Shown: positions 8,994 to 18,208, counted from the stretch's first letter. The stretch is 64,000 nucleotides of DNA from Pseudomonas sp. J452 (GCF_024666525.1 NZ_CP088294.1:186001-250000); one strand, 5' to 3'. The notes: generated by a model not told the origin, from the sequence alone. Translations and numbers: made by a program.

Positions 8994-10996
8994 AACTGGA
9001 TTCCGTCGTCGGGATCGAGAGCAGCCTGGTGGGCGACACGCTGCATGGCAGGGTCAAACTGGCGAGGGAGAACGGGCGGCAAGTCATCGTCATCGAGCAG
9101 CGCCAAGTCGCTGTATGCCCACTCTTGCTCGGGGCTGTAGACGACGGTCTCGGAGAGTTCGGGCTGACGGCGTGGGCCGCCTTCGTCGGCAGAGGTCGCA
9201 ACTGAGTCATCGCCGAGTCCCACGTTCGTAGGTGCCGCCGGTACGGCTGGCATGCCCAGGCCGCTCCAGTCATCCGCGCGCGACGGCGGTGCATCGGCAT
9301 AGCACCCAGCCACGAGAACGGGGGGCGGCAGCGCGCGGCGCTTGAAGTTCGCATCGGCGTAGTAGCGCAACTTCCTGGCCTTGATCGGCACGACGCCGGA
9401 CACCATCACCACGGCCTCTTCGGGCGGTAGTTGCATCACCTCGCCGGGCGTCAGCAGCGGCCGCGCCGTTTCCTGGCGCGACACCATCAGGTGCCCCAGC
9501 CACGGCGCGAGACGATGCCCCGCGTAATTGCGTTGCGCACGCAGTTCCGTCGCGGTGCCCAACGTCTCGGAAATACGCTTGGCCGTGCGTTCGTCGTTGG
9601 TGGCGAAGGTCACGCGCACATGGCAGTTGTCGAGGATGGAATGGTTCTGCCCATAGGCCTTGTCGATCTGGTTGAGCGACTGCGAAATCAGGAATGCGCG
9701 CAGGCCGTAGCCCGCCATAAATGCCAGGGCCGACTCGAAGAAGTCCAATCGCCCTAGCGCGGGGAACTCGTCGAGCATCAGCAGCAGCTTATGACGTCGC
9801 TCCACGCCATCGCTGCCGTCGAGCGATTCGGTCAGACGCCGGCCGATCTGATTGAGGATCAGCCGGATCAGCGGTTTGGTGCGGTTAATGTCCGAAGGTG
9901 GAACCACCAGGTACAGCGATACCGGATGTTCGGCGGCAATCAGGTCTGCGATGCGCCAGTCGCAGCGCGACGTGACTTCGGCCACCGTAGGGTCGCGGTA
10001 CAGCCCCAGAAATGACATGGCGGTGCTCAACACCCCCGAGCGCTCGTTGTCGCTCTTGTTGAGCACTTCGCGGGCGGCGGACGCCACCACCGGATGCGTC
10101 CCGGCTCCCAGGTGCCGCGTCGTCATCATCCGGTTCAGCGTCACCTCGAACGGGCACGCCGGATCGCTCAGGAAGTTGGCGACGCCGCGCAGCGTCTTGT
10201 CCTCACCCGCGTAAAGCACATGCAGGATGGCGCCAACCAGCAGCGCATGTGAGGTCTTCTCCCAATGATTGCGGCGTTCCAGCGCGCCTTCCGGGTCCAC
10301 CAGGATGTCGGCGATGTTCTGCACATCGCGCACCTCGTGCGCCCCCCGACGCACCTCCAGCAGCGGGTTGTAGGCAGCCGAATGCGGATCGGTGGGGTTG
10401 AAAAGCAGGCAGTGGGAGAAACGCGAGCGCCAGCCGGCGGTTAGGTTCCAGTTCTCGCCCTTGATGTCGTGGATAACCGCCGAGGCTGGCCAGCTCAGCA
10501 GCGTGGGGACCACCAGACCGACGCCCTTGCCGGAGCGTGTCGGTGCGAAGGCCAGGACATGCTCAGGCCCTTCGTGGCGCAGGTACTGGTCATCATGCAG
10601 CCCGAGGAAGACCCCCGCAGGCCGGTCCAGCCCCGCCTTGTGGATATCGGCGGCCTCTGCCCAGCGCGCCGAGCCATAGGTCGTAACCATACGCGATTGG
10701 CGTGCGCGCCAGATCGACATGGTGATGGCGACGCCCACGGCAACCATGCCGCTTGTGCCGGCAATGGCACCACCGATGTCGAAAACCTTCGGTGCATAGG
10801 CGCCGAAAAAGAACCACCAGTCGAACAGCCGCCAGGGGTGATAGACCGGCGTACCGAAGCAGTCGAACCAGGGCGAACCCAGGCGTACCTGATAGCCCAG
10901 GGCGGCGGCTGTCCATTGTGTGGCGCTCCACACGCCGGCGATCACGATGCCGAATACGGCGGCGATCTGCCCGAACAGCACGTTCGTCCCTTGCAT
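8990..10996 (-). CDS. traG: TraG, type IV coupling protein (VirD4 family)
   Basis: TraG is the coupling ATPase that recruits the relaxase-DNA complex to the mating channel. The 668-residue product has two N-terminal membrane segments (starting FGQIAAVFGIVIAGVWSATQ), Walker A APTRSGKGVG, Walker B LLLMLDEFPALGRLDFFES and the following motif GLRAFLISQSLNQID. The ATG start is chosen because related proteins begin MQGTNVLFGQ. A TTG codon at 11080 would add 28 residues and cannot be excluded. An acidic C-terminal tail is present. The gene overlaps the CopG-like gene downstream. Confidence 0.93.
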   Translation of the reverse strand: MQGTNVLFGQIAAVFGIVIAGVWSATQWTAAALGYQVRLGSPWFDCFGTPVYHPWRLFDWWFFFGAYAPKVFDIGGAIAGTSGMVAVGVAITMSIWRARQSRMVTTYGSARWAEAADIHKAGLDRPAGVFLGLHDDQYLRHEGPEHVLAFAPTRSGKGVGLVVPTLLSWPASAVIHDIKGENWNLTAGWRSRFSHCLLFNPTDPHSAAYNPLLEVRRGAHEVRDVQNIADILVDPEGALERRNHWEKTSHALLVGAILHVLYAGEDKTLRGVANFLSDPACPFEVTLNRMMTTRHLGAGTHPVVASAAREVLNKSDNERSGVLSTAMSFLGLYRDPTVAEVTSRCDWRIADLIAAEHPVSLYLVVPPSDINRTKPLIRLILNQIGRRLTESLDGSDGVERRHKLLLMLDEFPALGRLDFFESALAFMAGYGLRAFLISQSLNQIDKAYGQNHSILDNCHVRVTFATNDERTAKRISETLGTATELRAQRNYAGHRLAPWLGHLMVSRQETARPLLTPGEVMQLPPEEAVVMVSGVVPIKARKLRYYADANFKRRALPPPVLVAGCYADAPPSRADDWSGLGMPAVPAAPTNVGLGDDSVATSADEGGPRRQPELSETVVYSPEQEWAYSDLALLDDDDLPPVLPRQFDPAMQRVAHQAALDPDDGIQL

Positions 10997-11080
10997 TGCC
11001 CGGCTCCCGATTTCTCCCGTGAAAGCAGCAAAAATGCTGGCTGCTTGGTCGAGATTCGGTGCTGGGTCAGTGCCGGTCAA

Positions 11081-11395
11081 AGACCTTTATCGGGACAAAA
11101 CTGGACTGGAACGCATCAATTCATGCAAGAGCGGGTAAAGGAAAACCGTCGCAAGTCCGAGCGTGTTGCGACCTGTCGGGAGAGACGACTGGAATTTTCA
11201 GCCTTCGCGCTTTCAACGTGCGGCCTGAGCCCTCGACCATAATCGCTTGACCTCGCTGGATGATGGGCTAGGGTTTGGGGACGGTCTTCCCTGAGACCTC
11301 CTCTGCAGCAAGGATGCCGCTGCCCCTTCGGGGGCTTCTATTTAGAAGCCTCGCCACTCGGCGGGGCTTTTTCACATCAGTCAGAACCTGAACGG
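11081..11395. other. Intergenic region between eexN and traG with possible small RNA
   Basis: About 315 bases hold no convincing protein gene. On the plus strand there is a weak sigma-70-like pair (TTGACC at 11247, 16-base spacer, TAGGGT at 11269). Downstream lie a GCCCC-TTCG-GGGGC hairpin and, about 30 bases later, a GC-rich hairpin with a T run. This looks like a short non-coding transcript opposite to the tra operon. On the minus strand the region is the traG leader. Confidence 0.4.
11348..11374 (+). terminator. Rho-independent terminator, plus strand
   Basis: An 8-bp GC-rich stem (GCCTCGCC / GGCGGGGC, one G-T pair) with a four-base loop is followed by TTTTT. It would stop plus-strand transcripts, but no plus-strand gene lies upstream. 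The transcript it ends is therefore probably an RNA or read-through. Confidence 0.7.
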
Positions 11396-11644
11396 TTATT
11401 TCGACGGTGTATAGGGCACCTTCCCGTCGCCATAGAACCGCTTGCGTGTGGCTTCAGCAACGCGATTGCACAATTCGTCACCTAGCTTCGCACGATCCAG
11501 CTTGCACTGTTGGCGCAAACCCTTCAGCCGACCAGGATCGGCTGCAAGCTCATCAACCGTCGGCAGCGTCGACGGTGTCTGCGCATCGGGCTCACCGCAG
11601 GCCGTGAGGGCAAGGACATAAAGAATCGGTATAACTTTTTGCAT
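11396..11644 (-). CDS. eexN: EexN-family entry-exclusion lipoprotein
   Basis: This 82-residue lipoprotein has a short signal peptide with lipobox LALTAC and the EexN pattern DELAADPGRLKGLRQQC...C...RKRFYGDGKVPYTP. Entry-exclusion proteins sit in the recipient membrane and reduce redundant transfer of the same element. It lies just upstream of traG on the same strand and is paralogous to the trbK-like gene at 3319-3621. Its C-terminal PYTP tail also resembles the TrbJ tail. The Shine-Dalgarno GGAG precedes the ATG at 11644. Confidence 0.85.
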   Translation of the reverse strand: MQKVIPILYVLALTACGEPDAQTPSTLPTVDELAADPGRLKGLRQQCKLDRAKLGDELCNRVAEATRKRFYGDGKVPYTPSK

Positions 11645-11685
11645 GGCTCAAGCTCCTCCGGTTTTTCTGTGGCAGTTCTAGGAGG

Positions 11686-12152
11686 CTAGGTAATCTCAAC
11701 GGATTCGAAGGCCTGTACCCGCTCGATGATGCGGTTCAACGTCACCGACGGTTTGCGTGTCGGGTGCAGCAGGTAGGTGGTCAGTAACGGCCCCCAGCCA
11801 GGGGGCGACCTATAACCCCAGACTCCCGGCAATCCGCAAGGTTCGACTCACCCGTCAAACCCAGCGCAAACCCCGCAGCCACCAGCGCCATCATCAGGTC
11901 GCAAGAGGCCACTTGCTCCACGACCAGTGGCTCCGATCCGGTTTGGCGCAGGAAACGCTCAACTTGCCGCGCATGCCCCCACAAGCCTGTGGATCGCACA
12001 GCACCAGCGGGTAGCGCAGCGTCATACAGATCATCGAGCAACCCCTAAATCTACTGAGACAGTGGTACCTCGAAGAATCGAATTTCGACTTCGGGCTCCT
12101 CCTGGCAGCATAGCGCCAGGAGGGCAGGCAAACGCCTGGACGCTAGCCGCGC
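11686..12152 (-). pseudogene. Decayed LysR-family regulator (5'-truncated, internal deletion, nonsense and frameshift)
   Basis: Fragments in different frames align in order with the intact LysR protein encoded at 44085-44975. They are LPALLALCCQEEPEVEIRFF then PLSQ with two in-frame TAG codons, LLDDLYD, LRYPLVLCDPQACGG, EPLVVEQVASCDLMMALVAA and finally YLLHPTRKPSVTLNRIIERV ending at 11686. The DNA-binding domain is missing and about 60 codons of the effector domain are deleted. Position just upstream of eexN and traG fits the LysR (TraR-like) regulator found there in Tn4371-type ICEs, so this was probably a transfer regulator. Confidence 0.8.
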
Positions 12153-12322
12153 CGACCATCCGTTGGATGAGGGGATTCATGCCTTGGTAGGTCCATCAGG
12201 GCATGGCCAATGTGCAACAGCATCTCGCCAATCACCTAGTCGAACAGCTTCCACAGGGGTGCAGGGGCGTCTTTCCGTGCCCGGATAGCAGGTCAAGGGG
12301 GGGCCATCCCCCTACTGCCGGC

Positions 12323-13591
12323 TCAGCCGGCGACCGCCTTGCGTTGCTGCTGAGCAATGCGGTTGACCAGGTACTCGGCATCGCGGGCGATGCCGGAGAA
12401 GCGCCCCGAACCCCAGGTGTACAGCCACGGCAGGCCGAGGAAGTAGAGGCCGGGCACCGAGGTGACGCCACGGCTGTGCACCGGCTGGCCACGGCCGTTG
12501 AACACGCCGGCATCGACCCAGGCGAAGTCCGGGCTGAAACCGATGCACCAGATGATGCTGGTGATGCTGGCTTCGGACAGGCTCAGAGCAGTGCGCGCCT
12601 CGCCGGGGTGCCAGGACGGTTGGTAGGGCTCGCCAGCCCACGCCTCGATGCCCTTCTCGGTGATATGGGCGTCGATGCTGGCGTTGATCCGGTTGTACAC
12701 GGCGTCGGCGGCGTCCAGCTTGGCTTCCAGGTCGGCGTTGAAGGTCAGCACGTCCCCCTGCAGGTCCTTGAGCAGGCCGAACAATTCCATGCCTTCGCTG
12801 GCGAACTTGCGCAGGTCGATGTCGCGCCCACCGTCGCGGCCGGTCACGTAGTGGTTGGTGTTGTCGCGGACACCTTCGCGCAGCGGGTGCTGGTCGACGC
12901 CGATGTCGTAGTAGCCCATGTCGGCTAGCCAGTCGACCACATCGCGGCCCCGGTAGAAGCGCGCGCAACGCGGGGCGTCGCCCACGGCTAGGTAGACCTT
13001 GCGCCCGGCCAGGTGCAGGTCTTCGGCGATCTGCGCACCGGACTGCCCGGAGCCAACCACCAGGACATTGCCCGCGGGCAACTCCTGCGGGTTGCGGTAC
13101 TGCTCGGAATGCAACTGGGCCAGCGTCGTCGGCAGGCGCTCGGCCAGCCGCGGGATGATCGGCGTGTGATAGCCGCCGGAGGCGACTATCACCTGGTCGG
13201 CGCTGAACTCGCCGGCGCTGGTCTGTACCGCATAGCCGCCCTGCGGACGCGGGCTGACCCGCTGTACTGTGACCCCCTCGCGCACCGGCGCATTGACGCT
13301 GCGGATGAAGCCGTCGAGGTAGTCGATGGTCTCCTTGCGCGTCATGAAACCGTGCGGATCGTCGCCTGCGTAGGGGTACCCCGGCAGTGCGCACTGCCAG
13401 TTTGGCGTGACGAGGCAAAAGGCATCCCAGCGCTGGGTACGCCAGCTATGGGTGAGGCTGTGCTTCTCCAGCACCAGATGATCGATGCCCTGCTGCTGCA
13501 GGTAATAGCTGGCGGACAGACCGGCCTGCCCTCCTCCGACGACGATGACCTGGTGATGGGGAACCTGCACGGATTTGAGATGGTTGGGCAT
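12323..13591 (-). CDS. nitH: NitH-like FAD-dependent oxidoreductase (MSMEG_0569 family)
   Basis: This is a flavoprotein monooxygenase-type enzyme, the last gene of the Nit1C cluster. The 422-residue product has an N-terminal FAD-binding Rossmann motif VIVVGGGQAGLSASYY. A second NADPH-binding dinucleotide motif VLVVGSGQSGAQIAEDL lies near residue 175, as in flavin monooxygenases. The start at 13591 follows AAGGAG-like bases and gives MPNHLKSVQV. Its substrate is unknown. In the characterised cyanide-utilising Nit1C clusters it is one of the accessory proteins next to the NitC nitrilase. Confidence 0.85.
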   Translation of the reverse strand: MPNHLKSVQVPHHQVIVVGGGQAGLSASYYLQQQGIDHLVLEKHSLTHSWRTQRWDAFCLVTPNWQCALPGYPYAGDDPHGFMTRKETIDYLDGFIRSVNAPVREGVTVQRVSPRPQGGYAVQTSAGEFSADQVIVASGGYHTPIIPRLAERLPTTLAQLHSEQYRNPQELPAGNVLVVGSGQSGAQIAEDLHLAGRKVYLAVGDAPRCARFYRGRDVVDWLADMGYYDIGVDQHPLREGVRDNTNHYVTGRDGGRDIDLRKFASEGMELFGLLKDLQGDVLTFNADLEAKLDAADAVYNRINASIDAHITEKGIEAWAGEPYQPSWHPGEARTALSLSEASITSIIWCIGFSPDFAWVDAGVFNGRGQPVHSRGVTSVPGLYFLGLPWLYTWGSGRFSGIARDAEYLVNRIAQQQRKAVAG

Positions 13592-13632
13592 GTTGCGCTC
13601 CTTGATGGTTTGTTCGAATGGATGAGAGGTGG

Positions 13633-13950
13633 CTAGAACGAGCTCCAGCCGCTGTTGACCTGACCGGCATGGGCCGTTTGCATGTCGAGGATGCGAACGC
13701 TGCCGCCGTCGTAGCGGCGGGCGTGGTAATGGAGCGCACTCAAGGTGTCCATGGCCGAACTGCAGTAGAAGCCCTTGACCTCCCGCACCCGCTCGGAGGC
13801 CGCATTCAGGGCGCACTCGGCGCGCGCAATAAAGTCTTCGAGCGCATAGCTGGAGCCGGCACTGAGGTGTTCGTAGATCACGGTGGACGGCGAATAGCCG
13901 GACATCTCCTGGCCATCCGGCCAGCGCAGCTTGAAATTGACGGCGGGCAT
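13633..13950 (-). CDS. nitG: NitG-like protein (MSMEG_0570 family)
   Basis: The 105-residue product belongs to the small MSMEG_0570 nitrogen-starvation response family, which is found essentially only inside Nit1C clusters. It has the family-like N-terminus MPAVNFKLRWPDGQEMSGYS and a conserved-looking C-terminus, with no transmembrane segment or known catalytic motif. The start at 13950 is 2 bases before the end of the next cluster gene (nitF stop at 13952), so the genes are contiguous. The function is unknown. Confidence 0.8.
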   Translation of the reverse strand: MPAVNFKLRWPDGQEMSGYSPSTVIYEHLSAGSSYALEDFIARAECALNAASERVREVKGFYCSSAMDTLSALHYHARRYDGGSVRILDMQTAHAGQVNSGWSSF

Positions 13951-13951
13951 A

Positions 13952-14974
13952 TCAGTACTCCTCGCGCGAGGTGGGTGATTGGGTGAAACCGGTGAAGGGA
14001 AGTTCAGCGAGATTCCAGAACTCGGCGCACTTCCCACCCTGCTGCACCTGCAGGCGAGCACTGGCGTCGATACGGCCGATGCGCGCACAGCTCAGTCCTT
14101 CCAAAGCGAAGGCGTTGTGCACATCCGCCCAGGCCCGTTCGGGCAAGGTGAGCAGAAAGCCGTAGCTGGGGAAGGCCAGCAGCCAGCGCAGCAGGTCGCC
14201 ATCGGCGGGGCGCGGCAGCGCGTCCAGATCAAGCACTGCGCCACAGCCGGTCGGCTCCAACAACATCAGCAGGGTGCCCAGCAGGCCGGCGTTGCTAATG
14301 TCCTTGGCGGCCGCCAGCAGGCCGCCTTCGGCTAGCCTCGGCAGCACGTCGAGTTGGTTACGCAGGCGTTCACCAGACGTTTGCTCGAAGGCCTTCCAGT
14401 ACGGCACACCGGGGTGCCAGCGACCTTCCAGGTCGACCGCCATGGCCAGCACCTGACCGGGCTGCACGTGCAGGCTTGACAGCAACCGACGCGCGATGCC
14501 GGTGATCGCCACCGCCAGCGTGGCGCGGGTGTCGAGAGCGTGATGGGTGTGCCCGCCGGCGAGAACCAGACCGTAGGCCCGGCAGGCATCGCGGATGCCC
14601 TCGAGCATCTCGGCGGCCTTGTGCGGATCGTGGTGCCAGTAGGCATTGACCACCGCAGTGGGGCGCCCGCCCATGGCCGCAATGTCGCTGACGTTGGCCA
14701 TCACCGCCGACCAGCCGGCGAACCAGGGCGCGGATTCGACAAAGGCCGGCAACATGCCTTCGATGGCCAACAGTTGATAGTGGTCGCCGCAGCGGATCGC
14801 TGCCGTGTCGTCGCCCGGCAGGGCATAGCGCGCATCGCCCTCCTCCAGCGGCGTCGGGAAGCTGCGCGCGGGGCGCTGGATGGCCTGCTTGGCACGCATC
14901 GCCGGGGTGTCACGCAGCGCAGCGAGCAGCTCGGCCAGGCCGTCGGCAGCGCCTATGCGCAGGGCCTCAGCCAT
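13952..14974 (-). CDS. nitF: NitF-like AIR synthase-related protein (sll0787 family)
   Basis: The 340-residue product has the PurM/SelD/ThiL (AIR synthase-like) architecture. An N-terminal domain contains GDDTAAIR and MANVSDIAAMGGRP, the ATP/phosphate-binding signature region of this superfamily. A C-terminal domain contains KDISNAGLLGTL. Such enzymes activate a carbonyl or carboxyl oxygen with ATP, so it may phosphorylate a cluster intermediate; this is inference. It overlaps nitE by 8 bases. Confidence 0.83.
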   Translation of the reverse strand: MAEALRIGAADGLAELLAALRDTPAMRAKQAIQRPARSFPTPLEEGDARYALPGDDTAAIRCGDHYQLLAIEGMLPAFVESAPWFAGWSAVMANVSDIAAMGGRPTAVVNAYWHHDPHKAAEMLEGIRDACRAYGLVLAGGHTHHALDTRATLAVAITGIARRLLSSLHVQPGQVLAMAVDLEGRWHPGVPYWKAFEQTSGERLRNQLDVLPRLAEGGLLAAAKDISNAGLLGTLLMLLEPTGCGAVLDLDALPRPADGDLLRWLLAFPSYGFLLTLPERAWADVHNAFALEGLSCARIGRIDASARLQVQQGGKCAEFWNLAELPFTGFTQSPTSREEY

Positions 14975-15527
14975 GACGGCGAACCTTCAGCGGCAGCAGC
15001 GAAACCTGGCGTGGCATGAACGGGTAACGTTCAAGCTGTGCCTGCATCAGCACATGGGGATGGCCGAGCAACTCCAGCGCCTCCAGGCTGTGCCAGTGCA
15101 GGCTGTGGAAGTACGCCTCGTTGCTTTGCTGCACGGTGGCCAGAAAGGTGTGGCAGCCGAGCTCGATGGCCCGCGACACCGCTTCATTGACCAGCGCCTT
15201 GCCGATCATCCCGTGGCGCCGGTAATCGCGTTCGACGCACAGCCGGCCGCCATACCACAACCCAGGCGCCTTCTCGTAGATGCGCACCGCGCCGACCACC
15301 CGGTCGGCCATGCCGCAGTTGTAAGCGATGGCGACGATGGGCAGGGCATGGAAGTCGTGCTCGTCGCGATCCTGGCTCAGCAGGCGCTGCTCCTCGGCGA
15401 ATACCGCGCGGCGCAGCCGGTAGTAGGCATCACGCTCCCAGCGCTCGGCGGCAGGCTTGACCAGCAGGTCGTCGGCGAGGAAATCGCGGAAGGTGTCGTC
15501 GTTCAGGGCGAAGGCATGTTCGGCCAT
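14967..15527 (-). CDS. nitE: NitE-like GNAT N-acetyltransferase (MSMEG_0567/sll0786 family)
   Basis: The 186-residue product has the GNAT fold. The acetyl-CoA-binding motif A region is RLCVERDYRRHGMIGKALV (the R-x-x-G-x-G/A type), followed by a helix and the strand HTFLATVQQSNEAYFHSLHW. The acceptor is unknown. It lies between the radical SAM and AIR-synthase-like genes in the fixed Nit1C order. The ATG at 15527 is preceded by GGAG. Confidence 0.83.
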   Translation of the reverse strand: MAEHAFALNDDTFRDFLADDLLVKPAAERWERDAYYRLRRAVFAEEQRLLSQDRDEHDFHALPIVAIAYNCGMADRVVGAVRIYEKAPGLWYGGRLCVERDYRRHGMIGKALVNEAVSRAIELGCHTFLATVQQSNEAYFHSLHWHSLEALELLGHPHVLMQAQLERYPFMPRQVSLLPLKVRRHG

Positions 15528-15539
15528 GGTCGTTCTCCG

Positions 15540-16640
15540 TCACTCGTGGCGTTTCAGGGCCGAGCAGGCACCGCACTTGGCGCAGCCGGCCTTGATCTGT
15601 TCGGAATGCAGGTGGTGCCGGCGCAGGCTGGCGCCGATGCGCGGGTAGAGACGCTGCATGAATTCGGCGTCGGGCTTCGGGTGCCGCGCCAACGGCGTGC
15701 CGTCGATTGGCACGAAAGGCACCACGAAGGGGTACACGCCCATTGCGGCGAGCCGCTCGGCCATGGCGGCGATAGCCTCCTCGCTATCACCCAGGCCGGC
15801 CAGGATGTAGGTGCTGACCTGACCACGGCCGAACACGCCGACCGCCGCCTCGAAGGCCGAGAAGTAGCGCTGCAGTGGCACCTGAGCCTTGCCCGGCATG
15901 ATCCGCTGACGCACCTCGTCGGTGACCGCCTCCAGGTGCATGCCCAGGGATACCACGCCGCTGTCGCGCAGACGCACGAACCAGGCATCGTCGTCCGGCG
16001 GTTCGCACTGCGCCTGGATCGGTAGATCCACCGCAGCGGTCACGGCGGCCGCCGACTCGCAGAGGATGGCCGCGCCGCGATCCGGGGTCTGCGGCGTACC
16101 GGTGGTCATCACCATGTGCTTGACGCCATCGAGCTCCACCGCGGCCTTGGCCACTTCGGCGAGCTGTGCCGGACGTTTGCGGGCGATGGTCTTGCCACTG
16201 GCCAACGACTGGTCGATAGCGCAGAACTGGCAGGCGGTGGCCGCATCGTTCATGCGAATGCAGTGCTGCAGCAGGGTAGTGGCCAGCACATCGTGGCTGT
16301 GCAGCGTGGCGATCTTCCAGTAGGGAATGCCGTCGGCGGTGTTGTGTGCGTAGAAGTTCGGTACGCCCGGCACCTGTACCTGACCGACCTGCTGGCCGTC
16401 GCGGTAGATCAGCGCTAGCTCGCCCGCGCCCTGCGGGCGAACCACGTAGGGTGAGTCCAGCGAGGCCTGGTTGAGCATCGGCACCATCGCGGTATGGCCC
16501 TCAAGCGTCAGCGCCTTGTGGTCGGAGGGGCCGGCACCGCCCTTGCGCGACAGGCCGGGGCCTTCATCCTGCCAGCGCACACCATGACACTGCAGTTCGC
16601 TGAGCAGGTCGAGTGCGGTGATCCGTTCAGAAGCCGACAT
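15540..16640 (-). CDS. nitD: NitD-like radical SAM protein (MSMEG_0568 family)
   Basis: The 366-residue product is a radical SAM enzyme of the Nit1C cluster. The likely [4Fe-4S]/SAM cysteines are C127, C137 and C140, with spacing C-x9-C-x2-C instead of the canonical C-x3-C-x2-C. Downstream barrel strands include [17 protein letters not shown] (SAM-binding GGE-like region) and [13 protein letters not shown]. The C-terminus has C-x2-C-x2-C (C353, C356, C359), a possible auxiliary cluster. The substrate is unknown. It overlaps nitC by 14 bases. The unusual cysteine spacing should be checked against family members. Confidence 0.83.
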   Translation of the reverse strand: MSASERITALDLLSELQCHGVRWQDEGPGLSRKGGAGPSDHKALTLEGHTAMVPMLNQASLDSPYVVRPQGAGELALIYRDGQQVGQVQVPGVPNFYAHNTADGIPYWKIATLHSHDVLATTLLQHCIRMNDAATACQFCAIDQSLASGKTIARKRPAQLAEVAKAAVELDGVKHMVMTTGTPQTPDRGAAILCESAAAVTAAVDLPIQAQCEPPDDDAWFVRLRDSGVVSLGMHLEAVTDEVRQRIMPGKAQVPLQRYFSAFEAAVGVFGRGQVSTYILAGLGDSEEAIAAMAERLAAMGVYPFVVPFVPIDGTPLARHPKPDAEFMQRLYPRIGASLRRHHLHSEQIKAGCAKCGACSALKRHE

Positions 16641-17610
16641 GTTCCACCTCCTCGACTTCTTCGCTGCGGGCCGGCATCGCGGCGGCGCGTTCGTGCAGAT
16701 GGGCGGTGGGCGTGCGGTCGATCAGCAGGCTGAGCAGCTCCGGACGGCTGTAGTGACCGACCGAATCCATCATGCGCTTGCGCTTGTCGATCAGCGCCAG
16801 GTCGAGGTCGGCGATCACCTCGCCCTCCCCGCTGCGCAGCGGCTCGCCCAGCAACTTGCCTTCCGGGCTGACGATGGCAGAGAAGCAACCACCGGAAATC
16901 GGCCCCAGGGCGCAGCCGGTGTCGGTCATGATTCGTTGCTGCTGCTCCGGGTGCAGCCAGGCGGTGGCATTGACCACGAAGCAACCGGACTCCAGGGCGT
17001 GGTGGCGGATGGTGACTTCCATCTGCTCAGCGAAGATTTCTCCCACCAGCGAGCCTGGAAACATGGCGGCGTGGATCTGCTCGCCATCGGCCATCAGCGC
17101 ATAGCGGGCCAGCGGGTTGTAGTGTTCCCAGCAGGCCAGCGAGCCGATGCGCCCAACCCGGCTGTCCACTGCGCGCAGGCCGGAGCCGTCGCCCTGCCCC
17201 CAGACCATGCGTTCGTGATAGGTGGGGGTGATCTTGCGGCGGTGCTGGATCAGGCTGCCGTCGGCGTCGAACAGCAACTGGGCGTTGTAGATAGTGCCGC
17301 CGGCGCGCTCGTTGATGCCGATCGAGACGACCATGCCGGCTTCCCGGCAGGCATCACCGATAGCGTGGGTGACGGCGGATGGCACGATCACCGACTGCTC
17401 GAGCAGCTTCAGGTGTTCCTTTCCCATCTGGAAGGGCGGCAGCACATAGGAGAAGTATGGGTAGTAAGGCACCACGGTTTCCGGGAAGACGGCGAACTGC
17501 ACGCCTTCGCGGCCGAGCCTGAGGATGGTCTGGACGATTTTCTCGACGGTTCCCTCACGGCTGTAGAGCACAGGAGAGAGCTGCACGGCGGCGGCACGTA
17601 CGATGGGCAT
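16627..17610 (-). CDS. nitC: NitC-like nitrilase (Nit1 clade)
   Basis: NitC is a C-N hydrolase of the nitrilase superfamily. In Pseudomonas fluorescens NCIMB 11764 the Nit1C nitrilase is needed for growth on cyanide as nitrogen source. The 327-residue product has the full catalytic set: Glu44 in [10 protein letters not shown], Lys126 in [11 protein letters not shown] and Cys160 in [12 protein letters not shown]. The start at 17610 gives [13 protein letters not shown]; a 12-codon upstream extension is ignored. The C-terminal tail is acidic (EEVEEVEH). HCN or organic nitriles are the likely substrates by family, not proved here. Confidence 0.9.
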   Translation of the reverse strand: MPIVRAAAVQLSPVLYSREGTVEKIVQTILRLGREGVQFAVFPETVVPYYPYFSYVLPPFQMGKEHLKLLEQSVIVPSAVTHAIGDACREAGMVVSIGINERAGGTIYNAQLLFDADGSLIQHRRKITPTYHERMVWGQGDGSGLRAVDSRVGRIGSLACWEHYNPLARYALMADGEQIHAAMFPGSLVGEIFAEQMEVTIRHHALESGCFVVNATAWLHPEQQQRIMTDTGCALGPISGGCFSAIVSPEGKLLGEPLRSGEGEVIADLDLALIDKRKRMMDSVGHYSRPELLSLLIDRTPTAHLHERAAAMPARSEEVEEVEHVGF

Positions 17611-17664
17611 GGCGGATTCCTTGAGCGGGAGGTGGCCCCTCCGCATGCAGAGGGGCCGGGAGGA

Positions 17665-18147
17665 TCAGGCGGTCCAGGTATCGATGATCAGAGCGCCGTC
17701 GCGGCGCATCAGCAAACGCAGATCCATCACGTCCAGCGGGTTGATCGGGCGGATACCTTCGATCAGCGCCTTCTCGGTCTGCCCGTAGAGCGCCTGCAGG
17801 GCGAAGCGACAGGCGTAGACCTCACCGCCCTCCTCAATAAATGCCTTGATCTGATTGTTGACCGCCAGGTGGCCGGGGAAAGCTTCATTGCCCAGGGTCG
17901 GGAAGCCGCGCTGAACACCGAGCTGAACGCCCGGTCCGTAGAGCAGCACCTTGGTTTCGAAGCCTTTGCGCAGCAGGCGCTTGGCCTGCAACATGTTGAC
18001 CAGACCGATGGAGCCTTCAAAGGCGATGGTGTGGAAGGTGATGAGGGCCTTTTCGCCCGGTTCGGCTTTGACGTCCTCGAAGACTTTCTCTTCGTAGTTG
18101 ACCAGGAAATCGCCGTCCTTGTAGTGGGCTATATCGACGCTCGGCAT
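17665..18147 (-). CDS. nitB: NitB-like protein (MSMEG_0572/Sll0783 family)
   Basis: The first gene of the Nit1C operon encodes a 160-residue protein of the MSMEG_0572/Sll0783 nitrogen-starvation response family. It looks like a DsrE-type alpha/beta fold, with regular strands such as [20 protein letters not shown] and [18 protein letters not shown], but no catalytic residue can be named. The start at 18147 is preceded by AGAGGAGA. The sigma-54 promoter at 18209-18223 lies about 60 bases upstream. A longer open frame upstream crosses this promoter and is not coding. Confidence 0.85.
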   Translation of the reverse strand: MPSVDIAHYKDGDFLVNYEEKVFEDVKAEPGEKALITFHTIAFEGSIGLVNMLQAKRLLRKGFETKVLLYGPGVQLGVQRGFPTLGNEAFPGHLAVNNQIKAFIEEGGEVYACRFALQALYGQTEKALIEGIRPINPLDVMDLRLLMRRDGALIIDTWTA

Positions 18148-18208
18148 GGATGCTCTCCTCTTTCTGGGCATGATCGCGGTGGAAGTCACCGCGCTTGCCA
18201 GGACTAGA

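Noticed and set aside
12312..13418. A 368-codon minus-strand frame within the nitH locus
   Set aside because: Out-of-frame reading of nitH with Arg/Pro-rich composition; the FAD motifs are in the other frame.
16618..18207. A 529-codon plus-strand open frame opposite nitC and nitB
   Set aside because: It is a shadow of high-GC coding DNA: it runs antisense to the nitrilase with its intact catalytic residues and has no recognisable domain.
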